Assembly: GCA_946902985.2 (NCBI GenBank)
Contig: OX336399.1
Coordinates: 163,352,911-163,416,910 of the forward strand
Origin: Meconema thalassinum
Taxonomy: Eukaryota > Arthropoda > Insecta > Orthoptera > Tettigoniidae
Length of the DNA stretch: 64,000 nt
Direction: 5' to 3'
Below are positions 1-11,092 of the stretch, one piece after another. A model generated the notes under the pieces. That model worked only from the letters and a program-made list of their open reading frames with translations, ran no database searches and was not told the DNA's origin. The position numbers were made by a program, and so were the translations under genes. The number at the start of each line of letters is the position of its first letter. Positions within the stretch are counted from its first letter, which is position 1.

Positions 1-989
1 TTGCCATGGCATCACCTCGTCTATTTTTGGTGGTATGATGAGACCCTTGAAGAATTCTCTGTTTTCGCGATTGAAACTCTCCAACGATTGGAGATCTTCT
101 GAGGAGTCCTCTTACCGCAGGTAATCCACCTGAAAAAAAAAAAACAGTCTTCAGTATTGAGGGTGGGGGTTGACTGTCGCGCCTCCTCCCATCCCAATTC
201 CTAGGAAAATGACACTTAATAAACAGAGGTAAGTTTTGTCGTTAAATTAAGCATGGTATTGTAGCTGAGCGGTCTAGACTGTGTCCAGTATACTCTCGAT
301 CAGGGGCGATGCGTCATTAAGGGCCGAAAGGGCCCCGCCCACCCAGGGCTGTTATGCGTAGTCTATTGCACAAAATTTGTTTAATGAAGTCTTTAAAAAT
401 TACTTAAAATTACAGATATTCTACTTAAAATAAGTGGTTTACCCATCTAGAAACTCTAAAAATAATTCAGTATACATAATTCATCCCTAGCTTAAGATCC
501 TGACAGTCTCGTACGGTGTAGCGAGGGCCACTCTACAGAAAGTTCTATGTAAAGTATATGGCTTGATGGGCCGGGTGAAGAAACAGTGGACATAGCAGTG
601 TCTTGCACGCGTATTCTTCCGTGCTATGAAGGGATTTTTTTCTCTCTTCATGGGCCCATAACGTTGCTTTGAAGCGAAATAGAAGACGTCTCCATTTCAC
701 TTCCTGCCTCTATCTCTGTCAAACCGCATTACGGGAGAAGAGTCCTCCCCACCCCACGCCCTTAAACAGGTATTCGGCCATTGTTCGCAGCTTGCGGACA
801 TTACTCAAAAATATATTTATACATTTCCAGCTGTCGGGTGTTCTAAGTACAGTTGTGGAAGTACGTAGTTATGTAATACGCTGATTGTGTGCGACATAGG
901 AAAATGATAGTGGAATTTTATTATTAACAAATACTATATTTCCTTCTACACCTCAGAACACAAAGTTAGAAATAAAAAGTAAGGACCTC
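1..989. other. Non-coding stretch, nothing recognised
   Basis: No coding frame of convincing length or composition is seen. A long pyrimidine tract followed by CAG (minus strand, about 125-140) resembles a splice acceptor, but the frames after it look unlike the neighbouring host exons. A short TAGCTGAGCGG at about 259-269 resembles a tRNA-type A box but has no matching B box. Confidence 0.4.
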
Positions 990-1002
990 ATCAACCAAGC
1001 TG

Positions 1003-1384
1003 CTTGCCACGGTGGGTGAGTGGTTATAGTGTCGGACTACCAACCCCAAGATTGCAGGTTCGCCCCTGGCCATGGTAAGTGATTTTTGAAGGCGACAAAA
1101 ATCACGACACTCATGTCATACGTTGTTGGCATGTTAAAGAACCCATTTGAATTCAGTAGGCCGTGTTCAATGGCAAAATTAATCTCGGGATTTTCCGCCA
1201 ACACAAAGTTCCTCCATTCTCTACTTGAAAGCGCTGTAGTGTCAAGGAGTTTAGATATCTAACCTCCTTGACTTTCATAGCGTTCAAAGGAACGACAAAA
1301 TTCGACATGCAAGCTACCCTCTGGGTGTCAATTAACAAAACTTGCACCAGGCATCCGAGGCCATACGATATTATTATTATTATT
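1003..1384 (+). repeat. tRNA-derived SINE (SINE-2), complete copy
   Basis: The 5' part has an A-box-like GGTGGGTGAGTGGTTA and a B-box-like GCAGGTTCGCCCCT. The body is about 380 bp and ends in GCCATACGATATT plus an (ATT)n tail. It is flanked by a 13-bp direct repeat, ATCAACCAAGCTG, at 990-1002 and 1385-1397, which is the target-site duplication. A second copy lies on the minus strand at 62609-62983. It is a dispersed element, not a tRNA gene. Confidence 0.85.
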
Positions 1385-1397
1385 ATCAACCAAGCTG

Positions 1398-1740
1398 ATA
1401 GATACATTTGCTTCATCCAAGCACTTGAGAGGAGAATTTAGGCTGTTTACAGATAAGGAGCCATGTGAGTACAGATTTTAATGCATGAACGTTTTATTAA
1501 AACTTTTTCAAATTTTGTGTTGTGTGGAATTATAATAATGGCAATATTGGCAACAATGAATGCCAAATATAAAACAATATTTAATATGAAACAACAATAA
1601 TATCATCTGGTCCACCCTAAAAATTTAGTCAGGAGCCGCCCCTGCTCTCGATTATCCGGGCTAATGACCGGAGTGAATGGCACGGATAACCGGAAAGCAC
1701 GGATAATCAAAAAGCATGTGTTTATTGCAAGGAAAATACC
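1398..1740. other. Non-coding stretch, nothing recognised
   Basis: AT-rich sequence between a SINE and an RTE-like tail. No conserved coding frame or structural repeat was seen. Confidence 0.3.
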
Positions 1741-1754
1741 TTCTTCTTCTTCCT

Positions 1755-1934
1755 CTTCTACTTTCGAATAACCCATTTGGAGGGTACGATGAATCAACGT
1801 TGGCTATTGTCCATTATATTCAATTTCCTTGGTTTCCAAATTTCCTTCATCCTTCTAGAGTGACGACCTTTCTCCTCTTGAGTCCACTTTCTGCGAGTTG
1901 TTTGTTTGTTTGTTTGTTTGTTTGTTTGTTTGTT

Positions 1935-1978
<44 letters not shown>

Positions 1979-2170
1979 GAAATTCTGCCTTTTGAATAGC
2001 TTCTCTGAAGAGTGATCTGTTTGCTATTGTGTCTGTCTGAATTCTGGCGTTTGTCAAATCTATGTCAATTTCAATGAACCATGTGGGTTTGGATTTGTAA
2101 CTATTCAGTAAGTTGAAGACCTGTTTAGTTAGTCTACTATTTGCCATTCTATAAATTTGCATCAGTTAAT
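1755..2170 (-). pseudogene. RTE-like LINE, 3' coding tail, 5'-truncated
   Basis: On the minus strand a frame of about 122 codons reads NSRLTKQVF, then WFIEIDIDLTNARI, then KWTQEEKGRHSRRMKEIWK. This matches the layout of the C-terminal tails of the RTE-like LINEs at 48003-48407 and 54251-54796 (a GHIMR-type segment, then KEI, then SxRMKxxW). Only the tail survives; reverse transcriptase and endonuclease are missing. A tetranucleotide repeat interrupts the segment between AEFQER and KWTQEE without closing the frame. Assignment to RTE is by likeness to the two other copies in this window. Confidence 0.65.
1899..1977 (+). repeat. Tetranucleotide microsatellite (GTTT)n(CTTT)n
   Basis: About nine GTTT-type units run directly into about eleven CTTT-type units. 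It lies inside the RTE-like tail, where the minus strand reads it as repeating Lys/Glu/Arg and Asn/Lys/Gln/Thr residues. Confidence 0.95.
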
Positions 2171-2330
2171 ATTTCACATTACAAATATAACTCTATATTT
2201 GGTCGTGACCTATATTCTGCGATTATTTCGTTTAGCTCCCAATATTTTTCTCAGAATTCGTCTTTCAGTCTTCGCTAATTAGTCTAAATCACCAAATCTT
2301 GTTAATTTAAGTGTTTATGCCGCATACTCA

Positions 2331-2718
2331 GTTTCGGTGGCGTAGTTGGTAGCATGCCGAACTTCTATGCCCAAGGTCGTGGGTTCAAAGCCGGCCGAAG
2401 TCGTCGGATTTTCTAAGAGCGCTAAAAATCCCTTAGTATGCTTTTCTTTGGAGGGGAAGTTCCAACGTCCGTTGCGAGTTGCTGGTTTCGGTGGCATCTA
2501 GTAGCCAAGTTCACAGTTAGGTGTCGTTGACGGTAGTATTTGGTAGCAAAATTAGGAACTGCTACTTGAAATTGACCGTCTGCAGTCCTTACCTGAATTA
2601 CAGACTGATACTGTCATCACAATTAACACCGTTTATCAGACAGATTCTGCATACACCCAAAGTACACGGGGCTACATGACCGCGTTGTCGCAGCTCCTAA
2701 ACTGAGGAACCAACCAAC
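2331..2718 (+). repeat. tRNA-derived SINE (SINE-1), internally deleted copy
   Basis: Starts with TTTCGGTGGCGTAGTTGGTAGC (A box GGCGTAGTTGGTAGC), followed by a B-box-like GGGTTCAAAGCC about 50 bp later, then a family-specific body. It ends with CTAAACTGAGGAACCAACC. Compared with the longer copy at 26217-26730 it lacks an internal segment. Other copies are at 10078-10433, 26217-26730, 26902-27299, 27962-28348 and 61970-62283. Confidence 0.8.
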
Positions 2719-3735
2719 AGTCTTAGTTAGCCGTGGTACGAACTCAACAAACCATGTATCTAACAATCAGCGCGTAACCATAGCGATTCTACATTATCAT
2801 AACCCATTCTATTGCGAGGGATTTGAAACTGTATCATAAATGACCTGTCGCCGGTGTAAACTGCCAGAATGTGCACACCGTCGAAATGCTTACCAAATAC
2901 AGTATAATAGGCTACTTATCCCATATGTGCGGATGAATGACCAAGAGATAACCCAATCATCGAGCAACGCTACGGTGAATTTCCAGGTTAAACTTCCAAC
3001 CTGCTTGATCTGATCCACGTCTATTAGGATTCATGCTAGCGAATGGCTATGGCATTCCTGAATTGCAGATCAAAGTAGGCCAACTACAGTAGATCATCGT
3101 GTAAGTCATCCCGGACATCCTCATGTGTCTTGCCGAATCTTCGGTTGCTCTACCATACAAGAACCAACTGACATCTGTGCCTCATGGATTCTACACTCAG
3201 TATCGCCAACTGCAATGATGGAGATCACAAGTCATGAGCATCTTCGGTGAGGTAGTATTGAACTAAGGACCAGTAAGTGTTTTGAGAATCGGTAAGTGTC
3301 TAATTTATTAACAGATATCATGTGTGTCAGGTGGTGAGAGTGAGAGCACATCATCACAGGGCAGTCTCGGTCACTGGTATCAGGAGCACAGCCATGTCAA
3401 TGAGGAGGTTACGTACCCATAACTGGACCTCTTTTGGCTGTGAGACTACTTTATCCTCCAATACCCTCCCCATCATGTGTGTGTGAACTAATATAGTATT
3501 GTTGTAACCCTACTGACTAAATAAAGAAGAGCATTCCCATTTGTTTCAGCAAGCACTGGTCGCTTAAAAATCAACCCTGAGACATGTCTGAATACAAAAA
3601 AGAACACGAAGAGGGAGATAAAATAAATATATCAATTCTAACAGCCTGAGAAACACTACTGGAACACTATTGCCGAGGTGAAGGAACAGCAACAATGTTC
3701 GTAGTACATATGGCATGCAATAATACCAAGATGTA
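2719..3735. other. About 1 kb non-coding, nothing recognised
   Basis: No convincing coding frame on either strand. There is an AATAAAG string near 3520, but no transcript end can be asserted. Confidence 0.3.
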
Positions 3736-3954
3736 TAAGGTGCGTTCAAAAAGTAACGAGCCGATGGCTGTAATGCGCAAACCGGTGACGACATCGGCTA
3801 ATCGTGGCGTGTGTAACGAGGTGTGGTTCCGACCAGAGCGTGGAAGGTCATAGCCCGTCGCTAGAGGGTACGCGTGCACGTCACGTGACGATACAAAGCG
3901 AGCAGAAGCATGCATCAATCGTCCAACGCTGCCAGTGGCATTGCAAACAGTGAC

Positions 3955-4334
3955 ATGGAGGCGTCAAACGAAGAGCAAAGAGGTGTTGTTGGGTTTCTGA
4001 CAGCGAAAGGAGTAGGGGGAACGGACATTCATCACCGAATGTCACAAATGTACGGCGAGCACTGCATGTCCCTTGCAAGGGTCAAGGCGTGGCACAAGCG
4101 CTTCAGGGAAGGACGTGTGACGTTAGCCGATGATGCCCGGTCTGGGGCACCCCCCTGCATTACCGATGACAAACGTCCGGCTGGTTGATGCACTCATTAC
4201 CCAGGACCTCCGAGTGACAGTGAACGCCATAGCCGCCGTGGTCGGATTGAGCGTCGGAAGTATGCACACCACCATGAAGGAACGACTGCACTTGCGCAAA
4301 GTGAGTGCCCAATGGGTGCCCCACAGTCTTCAAT
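3955..4334 (+). pseudogene. mariner transposase, N-terminal part, frameshifted
   Basis: The likely start is the ATG at 3955 (MEASNEEQRG), as in the related copy at 46555. The frame gives the mariner helix-turn-helix region (FLTAKGVGGTDIHHRM, then KAWHKRFREGR) and linker (ARSGAPPCITDD). One extra A near 4170 shifts the frame; the related copy lacks it. Reading resumes in another frame with LVDALITQDLRVTVNAIAAV and ends at WVPHSLQ, where the LINE has inserted. The catalytic aspartates are absent from this half. Family assignment is firm from the pattern and the TIR/TA ends. Confidence 0.85.
4319..4334 (+). repeat. 16-bp target-site duplication, left copy
   Basis: CCCCACAGTCTTCAAT is repeated exactly at 8957-8972. 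Joining the two flanks at this word continues the mariner transposase frame from WVPHSLQ into SHQEACRMAYC, which confirms the LINE insertion point. Confidence 0.9.
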
Positions 4335-4392
4335 ATATAATTAGAAATGCGCACAGACCGTGCAAGGATTACAGCAAAGATTACATATAAGT

Positions 4393-6036
4393 TTAGTTGT
4401 CCTTGCTATAAGCAGCGATAGACCTATCTCGTTTCTTGCACTTTAGAATGTGGTATTGTTCACATTTTTCTAAACACAGAACACAGATGCAGGTATCGTT
4501 CGCGTCGTGGAATGTCTTGTTGGAGCATAGCTTGTGGTGGAAGCCATGGACCGCTAGTATTGTAGTGACATGTCGCATTTCATAGTTCGCTTGCATCCAG
4601 GCTCTGTCTTGTATCGCGCAGGTACTATAGAAGTCTGGTCGTATGTCTTTTCTCTTCTCTCTTAGATCTAGGAGAAGTTTGTTGTAAGCATGACTTGATG
4701 GCAGCAGCAGCGTTGCTCGTAGATCTTCTACTAGGAACGTCTCCCTGGCGAGTTCATACACCAGTCTCGATCTCGTACTCTTTGAAACTCCAACAGCTCT
4801 CTTGAGGTACCTGGCTTTTACTCTTTCAATCTCCTCGAACTGTTTGTATGTGAGATGTTCCCATACCAGTTCGATTCCATACACAAGGACGGGCAATATC
4901 TTCAGTCTGAATAGTTCCATGGCTGCGCTGATGCTCCTGATTTCGAACATGGCTCTGACTGCTGCCACCGTCCTTGTTCTGATGTGGAGTCTAAAGCTCT
5001 TCCCTGTTGTCTGCATTGTGAAACCGAGGTATTTGAAGTAGCTTGATCTTTTGAGGGGTTTCCCGTTACATTTCACATTTTCTGCATCTGTGAGCCTGCC
5101 CCCTTTCCTAAATACTACCATTTCAGTTTTCTCTTCGTTCAATTTTATATCGTTCCTTTCTGCCCAGTTGCTTAATGTGTCAACTGCTGTCTGTAGAACT
5201 CCAATATCCGTAGTAGCGATGGCCATATCATCGGCATAGATATATGTGTTGACTCTTATTATTTCTTTCGCGGCGTCGTGTGTGAGAACATTGAACAATA
5301 TAGGGCTCAGTGGATCGCCTTGAAGTACGCCATTCGTTTGGGATATCCACTCCGATCTTCCTATTCCGTCGTCTATTTGAAGATAGTTCTTAGCTAATAT
5401 ATTTGATATAAGTACAGTCGTACTTGTTCTGCCCATTATATCTTCTAGCTTGCCCATAAGCAACTTTCGGTTGACCAAGTCGAAGGCTTTTGAATAATCG
5501 ACAAAAACTCCGTATAGCTTTCCCCTGGACTTTTCTAGTGTGTATCTTATTTGGTCTAGTAGGTTTTTTGCCGCTATAGTCGTGGATCTCCCTCTCCTGA
5601 ACCCAAATTGTTCCTCCGGGAGTAGTGGTTCGAGCCTTTCTGACAGGCGCCTCGTTAGAATTCTCGTTAGGAGTTTCAGCGCAGCGGACTCTAACGCTAT
5701 CCCTCTGTATGCATTCGGGCTGGTCGTGTCCCCTTTACCCTTATACAGTAATTTGATGATCGACCTTCTCCATTCGTCCGGTATGTCCCCTAATTCCATA
5801 CATTTGTTCAAGAGGGAGAACCATATTGGGAGGAATTCCTGGGCTGTCTGCTTTAGATGTTCGTTTCTGATCCCATCTGGGCCCGGGGTTCTGTTGTTCT
5901 TGGTTTCTTGTATGGCTCTGGCTATTTCTTCTGGTGTAAAAACTTCATCTGTTTCTGGTGTCAGTGGTGGCTTGAGCAGGGGTCTCGTTTCTTTAGAACA
6001 TATAACTTCTCTCATGTGATCTTTCCATGTCTCCAT
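4393..6036 (-). pseudogene. LINE ORF2, reverse transcriptase and C-terminal zinc knuckle
   Basis: A continuous frame of 547 codons. It contains RT block PDGIRNEHLK, then LYKGKGDTTSPNAYRGIAL, QFGFRRGRST, catalytic block A (FVDYSKAFDLVNR), block B (GVLQGDPLSPILFN) and the active-site box YIYADDMAI. The fingers/palm order is normal for non-LTR RTs. The C-terminus has a Cys-rich knuckle (CVLC, then HILKC). It follows the endonuclease part in a different frame because of a frameshift near 6040-6090. Role: target-primed reverse transcription of the element's own RNA. The RT part looks intact; the element as a whole is not. Confidence 0.9.
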
Positions 6037-7138
6037 AGAGATGCTAGGTTGGAATTTTGGTCTCTTGGGCGGAGGGCACGATATGGGTCTTCCTCTGCCT
6101 CCTCTATCATTCTTCTCTGCTCTTCCTCAACGTGCTCCCTTTTCTTCTTCTTGGTGAGGTCTTTGTAGAGTTTTCTTTCTCGTCGGTAGTTGTCGAGGGT
6201 TTCGTCAGTTTTCTTCTCTCTAACTTTGTGCAGTCTTTCTAGCGTTGCTTTCCTTTTTCGGTAACATTCTTCGTCGAACCAGGGCCTTGCTTTCCTGTTT
6301 ACGTTTAGCGGGGTGGCTCCACTTTCTATGCATGACCTCAGCCATGTAGCAGCTCCTTCAATATCTCCTGTTTGTATTTTCCTCTCTATCTGATCTCTAT
6401 CTACCATTTTTGATTTTATTACATCCATGTTGAGTTCCTTACTGAGTGTTTGATGTTTCCTGTCTCTTACAGCTTTATATTCAGTGGTTTCTATAAACAT
6501 ATTTACTGGGATATGTTTGCGGATGAGAGCTGCCTCTTCTTTGATTGGGGTAGCGTCTGCGCATGATTCGAAACCTCGTGTCAGAATTAGATCTATTCTG
6601 CTAGCCCCATTGTGACCTATGTATGTCCAATCCTGTTGTTTGTTGCGTACTGTAAACCCTTCTGTTCGTAGATAGGCCATCACTTCTTCGCATTTTCTAT
6701 CTTGTCTATCAATTGCACAGTTCAAGTCACCCGCAATTATTATTTTGTCACTTCTTCTGCTTTGGCTAAGAGTTGATCCTAGACAATCAACTATGTCTGC
6801 TGCGGTGTAGTCTGGGTTAAAATACACTGCCACTATGACTCCAATCTTTGTCTGAATGACCAGAACGTTTTCTTCCCTTAGCAGAAGTTTAAAAGGAGCT
6901 AGTTCTGGTTTAATGACACAAACTACACCTCCTGAGGTTCTTCCTCGGGTCTCGCATTGTTTCGCATATGCGTGAAAATTATAGAAATTCGGGACATTAA
7001 ATACCGTGTCCTCTTTAACCATTGTCTCTGTTAATATTCCTATGTCGCAGTTATTCAGGAAATCCTTCGGTATTAGGTTCAGTGCTCCCCTCAGGCCTTC
7101 TACATTCCATGTAAGAATATTAATCCCTAAATGTCGGA
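6012..7138 (-). pseudogene. LINE ORF2, AP-like endonuclease part
   Basis: The domain begins near 7135 with NILTWNVEGLRG. Then come VVAVYFNPDY-like strands, IAGDLNCAID, SRIDLILTRG and KHIPVN. The final motif keeps the catalytic His but has RK in place of the usual Ser-Asp before it, which may impair nicking. The endonuclease is followed by a long Lys/Glu/Arg-rich linker (about 6100-6300). No ATG precedes the TWN motif in this frame; it overlaps the end of ORF1, so ORF2 may normally be reached by frameshifting or reinitiation. The frame is lost near 6012 before the RT. Confidence 0.8.
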
Positions 7139-8720
7139 CCCCTATACTTCCATGGTTGTCGAAAGGGCCGGCAGACTACATCGACTGGCCAGAAATCACC
7201 GTCGTGTACTAATTCCAGATTCTTCATAGGGATACCTATTTTGAAAGCTCTACTTCCCGCCCTCTCATTGATCAGATCGCAGTGCATTCTGTCCTCAACG
7301 CCGTTTTCTTTAAGATATTCTTTAATATCAATTTCCGTCGTATCTAGGCCTAGCTTGCCCACGTATAACCATGCGCTTCTTTCCGCTGCCCTTATTCTGT
7401 TTTCCCCTTGTCTTGTCCCCCTTATCTTTCCCTTCGAATCCGTTTCCGCTTCGGGACCTAGTTCTCTCGCGTGCCTCTTTTTACCTCTCACCACTGCTAA
7501 CCATTCATTTTCGTTTCCTCGTCTGCCCTGGGACCTGCTTGGGTCTGATTCTGGTTCGTAGTTTCCTTCGTCTCCGGATAAATATGTGGTCTTTTGTTCT
7601 CTAGTTTCGCTTGACTTCCCTTGGGGTAGATCCTGTTGCTCCTATGTTCTCGTCTCTGTGGTCTGGTACCGGTATCTACTCGTCTCACTATATTTCTCTC
7701 TTGGGTAATTTGATGAGGTACCGGTGATTTTTGCGTTATGAATTCTACTTCTTCTTTTATCATTGTCTTAACTATCTTTGAGAAATTTTCCATCATGATC
7801 TTCATTTGTTGGTTCACTTTTCCATGAATTCTCTCCTCTAGATCTGCTTTTGTGATCATATTTTGAGGGCGGCTGGTTGAAGTTCCGGGGTGCTGGTTGC
7901 TGATGGACTCGGTGAGCTCGGCTGACGAAGATCGTTCCTTGTGATTCCCGTCCATGTTCCGGTATTTTCTGGCAGCTTCCGGCAGGCGTAGGCTGTAGTT
8001 TGTATCCTCCTCTGTTTGGCTAGTAGATGAAGCCACTTGAACAATTGGGGAGCTGTCTTCTTCCCCTTCCATACCTCCGGTTCTGCATTCCATTACCTCA
8101 CACTCAGGTTCCTTGTTTTCATTATTATTGCACCCATTTATCACTTCTGCATAAGTATTGTTTCGAACCTCTTCAAACTCTATATTGTCCTAGAGTTGAG
8201 TATCTGTTTTATCATCGTATTGCATTTCTATAAATAATTGATCCTTTGGCTGACGATGATCATTTTCATTTCCTTGCATAACAATATTTTCCTGATTCCA
8301 TGTTTTCGTCTGTGTGCGTGGTTTAATTTCTAGTTGTAGAGCCAACCTCTTGATAACAGTACCTCGGCCTTTATCGACCATCTCTTCCCGTAGCTTACCA
8401 ATATCTAATTCAATTTTGTCTAATTTTTCATTAACATCCTTTCTTAATAACTCAAGCACCATATGCATTGATTTTCCTGCTTTATATTTCAAGTAGTCTT
8501 GTTCACAATCATAACACAACCACATCAATTTCGATTTCTTTTTATGCGTTGTTTTTAGGGCATTGAATTGCCCTTGCTGAAGCTCTGCACATGTGAGGTG
8601 ATGCCATCTTTGGCACACACCATCACATGCAACTGCTGTTTCGTCCTCCACCTTCCGCTTGCAGATGGGGCAGTTATCGGTAATTGTGCAATCTCTCAGA
8701 TTCATTGCATCTTGCGGCAT
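7120..8720 (-). pseudogene. LINE ORF1: PHD finger, coiled coil, RNA-binding-like tail
   Basis: Three open pieces form one ORF1 of about 535 codons. Residues 17-72 form a C4HC3 PHD finger (C17, C20, C32, C36, H41, C44, C69, C72), typical of ORF1 proteins in several LINE clades. A heptad-like stretch (LELLRKDVNEKLDKIELDI) suggests coiled-coil oligomerisation. The C-terminal piece (7120-7494) has WLYVGKLGLDTTEIDIKEYL and FWPVDVVCRPF, an RRM-like region common in such ORF1s. An in-frame TAG near 8190 interrupts the middle, and a frameshift lies near 7500. ORF1 proteins bind the element RNA. Confidence 0.8.
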
Positions 8721-8956
8721 ATTATTTTAGTGGCCGTGACAAACTTACGTCTTGATATGAAGTTAAAACCTTTTGTTTTGTTATAATTTCTTAAGATCTA
8801 CACAAAGCTTTATGTCAATGCGTATATTTGGTGATCCTTCGTCACTTTACCTGATATACTGATTAATATTCACCTTAATTCCTCTTGTTAGGTCACTTTT
8901 TTACAGAACTCTACACTTCTTTTCCTACCACTATCACTTGTTTGTTCAATATTCGC

Positions 8957-8972
8957 CCCCACAGTCTTCAAT
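8957..8972 (+). repeat. 16-bp target-site duplication, right copy
   Basis: Exact repeat of 4319-4334 on the 5' side of the LINE. Confidence 0.9.
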
Positions 8973-9206
8973 CGCACCAGGAAGCATGTCGAATGGCCTA
9001 CTGTCTTGGTCTTGGTTGGACGATTGATGCATGCTGTTGCTCGCTTTGTGTCGTAACGTGACGTGCACGCGTGCCCTCTAGCGACAGGCTGTGACCTTCT
9101 ACGCTCTGGTCGGAACCACACCTCGTTACACACGCCACGATTAGCCAATGTCGTTACCAGTTTGCGCATTTCAGCCTCCGGCTCGTTACTTTTTGAACAC
9201 AGCTTA

Positions 9207-9945
9207 TATTACACTGAAATGTTTGAAATATTTTGAAACATAAGAACTTGATCTAAATTATAATAATCGAAGGAGCGTTTAGCTCTTCATGTTTTATTGA
9301 AGGCAGTCGTTGGGGACCAACTGGTGCCTTGTATTAAGTCTGATTGAACATGTATAGTGATTATTAACTTCTATAACGAGAGAACCAGCGTATATTCACC
9401 ATAGAGAGTGGATGGAGGACGAGTCACCTGTGGAAACAGTCAAAGATTACGATCAGTTTACAACGAAATAGGTGCAGTGTTGATGAATGTTACTGTGGAC
9501 CAGAACCTATCATGAGGGTCATTTATTATTAAACAGAGGAATTGTGGACTAGGCCTACTGGGGAGACCACATTAAAAAAAAACGCGCCATGTACTCTACC
9601 TCATGGTGGTGTGGAAACGGGTATTCAGCCAGACCGACCCTCACTTAAGAACGACAAGAATTCAGTCTAACACCATATCCTGTGTGTGGATCTTCTCCCA
9701 ACACTCACTCCAGGTAAATGCTGGGATAGTACCTCATTTCATATCCCTGGGCTCCTACTCTTTTCAAAACTCTAATAATAAAATACACAGTACTACAGTC
9801 ACCACGGAAACAGGTTATCAACCACATTGAGCACACGACCAAGTGTATGGGGGTGATGTCTAAGATGCCCCAAGGCCCTAAAACGAATTAACTAGCAACA
9901 GACAACAGATACATTTTTCGACATTTCTTAATAACTTCGCCAGAC
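9207..9945. other. Non-coding stretch, nothing recognised
   Basis: No coding frame, repeat or structure that I can name. Confidence 0.3.
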
Positions 9946-9949
9946 ATAC

Positions 9950-10075
9950 TGTATTCCAAAGTTTTTCTCTACTATACCTAGCAAATACCTGCATATTCTG
10001 CCTATTTTCGCCAATCCCCTAGTTTGCCGGTGAAATCTACCTCCGCCTTCCACCGTGCCGAGAGGATTTTTTTTA
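9950..10075 (-). repeat. Fragment of interspersed repeat R
   Basis: The reverse complement of CCTCTCGGCAC..GGAAGGCGGAGG followed by TTTCACCGG and AGGCAGAATATGCAGG. The same unit opens repeats at 26053 and 27622. It directly precedes a SINE-1 copy here too. Confidence 0.6.
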
Positions 10076-10077
10076 AA

Positions 10078-10433
10078 TTCAAGGGACTGCAGACGATAAT
10101 TTCAAGTAGTTCGTACTTTCGCTACCAAATGCTACCGTCCATGACAACTAGCTGTGAACTTGGCTACTACTAGATGCCATCGCAACCAGAGCCTGGTAAC
10201 GAACGTTGGAACTTAACCTACAAATTTTGCTTCACACAAGTTTAGTTTGTGGAAGGTTCTCTTACATGCCGTAAATCTATGGCATGGGCCCACCGGATTT
10301 ACTTCCCCACCGAAGGAAGGCATACTGAGGGATTTTTAACGCTCTTAAAAATCCGATGACTTCGGCCGGGTTTGAACCCGCAATCTTGGGCATAGACGTT
10401 CAGCATGCTACCACCTAGGCTACTGAAGCCGCC
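10078..10433 (-). repeat. tRNA-derived SINE-1 copy
   Basis: Ends (minus-strand 5' end) at GGCTTCAGTAGCCTAGGTGG with a degraded A box and a clear B box (GGGTTCAAACCCGG). The body matches the copy at 26902-27299. Confidence 0.8.
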
Positions 10434-10848
10434 AATTTACAGTACAGTATCAATTACAGAGACATTTTTGTATTCTGAATTACTTTTAATTAGGGCCGGT
10501 TCTACCACATCCGGGCAAAGGGGCCGATAACTTGCCCGTCGGAATAAGTAAGAATTTCCGTTCGACCATCAATGGGTAGCGCTATCGGCGGTATAAACTT
10601 CGTCTACCCGGAGTGTAAATTTTCGGGAGCTTCGAGTGGCCGATAAAGCATTACCAGCCAGATTTGAGCCGTGCGGAAGGGTTTCTTTGCATCATCTACG
10701 CTGTACATAACCTCTTCATAAATTACTAATAATACAATTAGAATCATTTGGTAATTTTGTTGTCACATAATGATATAATTACAATTATTAATTAATTATA
10801 AGGGATGTAGCAGTTAGGCCTACTGATCATATTTTATTTTAAGACACA

Positions 10849-11092
10849 GAGCTAATTGACGTCCTGGAAATGTATAACTTTTTTGTCGACGTAGAAGAAG
10901 ACTCAGTCACACGTCCAAGACGGAACAGAGATCGGCTGGAGCATAATGAAATTTGGTCGAATGAGGAATTCTTCGTCCGGCTCAGGCTGTAAAAGCCAAC
11001 AGTTTTATATTTGATGCGGTTGATTGGACATGAAATACGACCGCCTAGTGATTACCGTACGGAACCATCATAGATTTCAAAATATTATCTCT
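10849..11092 (+). pseudogene. HARBI1-like transposase, N-terminal remnant
   Basis: One frame reads RPRRNRDRLEHNEIWSNEEF, then FVRLRL, a stop, KPTVLYLMRLIG. The pattern of an Arg/Asp-rich stretch, then ExF..RFRLSK-like, then TVxYLxxLI matches the start of HARBI1/PIF nucleases. The TAA sits where the family usually has Ser, so it looks like a point mutation. The DDE catalytic region is not present. It lies just inside the left end of the 10493-12148 element. Confidence 0.55.

Larger units (their letters stand above)
4335..8956 (-). mobile_element. Near full-length LINE with PHD-finger ORF1
   Basis: A non-LTR retrotransposon of about 4.6 kb on the minus strand, bounded by an exact 16-bp duplication. 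Order 5' to 3': untranslated leader (8721-8956), ORF1 with a PHD zinc finger (7120-8720), ORF2 endonuclease then reverse transcriptase (4393 to about 7138), short 3' end (4335-4392). Jockey/CR1-superfamily affinity is inferred from PHD-type ORF1, AP endonuclease and YADD reverse transcriptase without a visible RNase H. ORF1 carries one internal stop and one frameshift, ORF2 at least one frameshift, so this copy is dead though fairly young. Confidence 0.85.
3738..9204. mobile_element. Rearranged mariner (two inverted 5' arms) split by a LINE
   Basis: The left end AGGTGCGTTCAAAAAGTAAC follows a TA at 3736-3737. The right end is its imperfect inverted copy (GTTACTTTTTGAACACAGCT) and precedes a TA at 9205-9206. 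Removing the LINE at 4335-8956 and one copy of the 16-bp duplication leaves about 830 bp. Unlike the mariner at 46339-47198, the right arm (about 8990-9204) is an inverted copy of the 5' arm rather than the normal 3' end, so the element has two 5' ends. The transposase is interrupted and not functional. Confidence 0.8.

Noticed and set aside
1..130. Possible downstream exon of the host gene (minus strand, strong pyrimidine tract and CAG near 124)
   Set aside because: In the phase required by exon 4 the frame is short and basic and stops near position 27. Another frame is equally open. Nothing ties it to the gene.
1003..1090. tRNA gene
   Set aside because: The A and B boxes are part of a dispersed SINE with tail and target duplication; no cloverleaf acceptor stem closes. 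The same holds for the SINE-1 and SINE-3 heads.
3500..3540. Poly(A) signal of a plus-strand transcript (AATAAAG)
   Set aside because: A single hexamer-like word in AT-rich DNA with no coding sequence upstream.
5540..6019. Plus-strand frame of 159 codons
   Set aside because: It lies opposite the reverse transcriptase reading frame of the LINE and has no independent support.
8888..9169. 93-codon minus-strand frame
   Set aside because: It runs across the inverted mariner 5' arm and the LINE leader, so it is a chance fusion.
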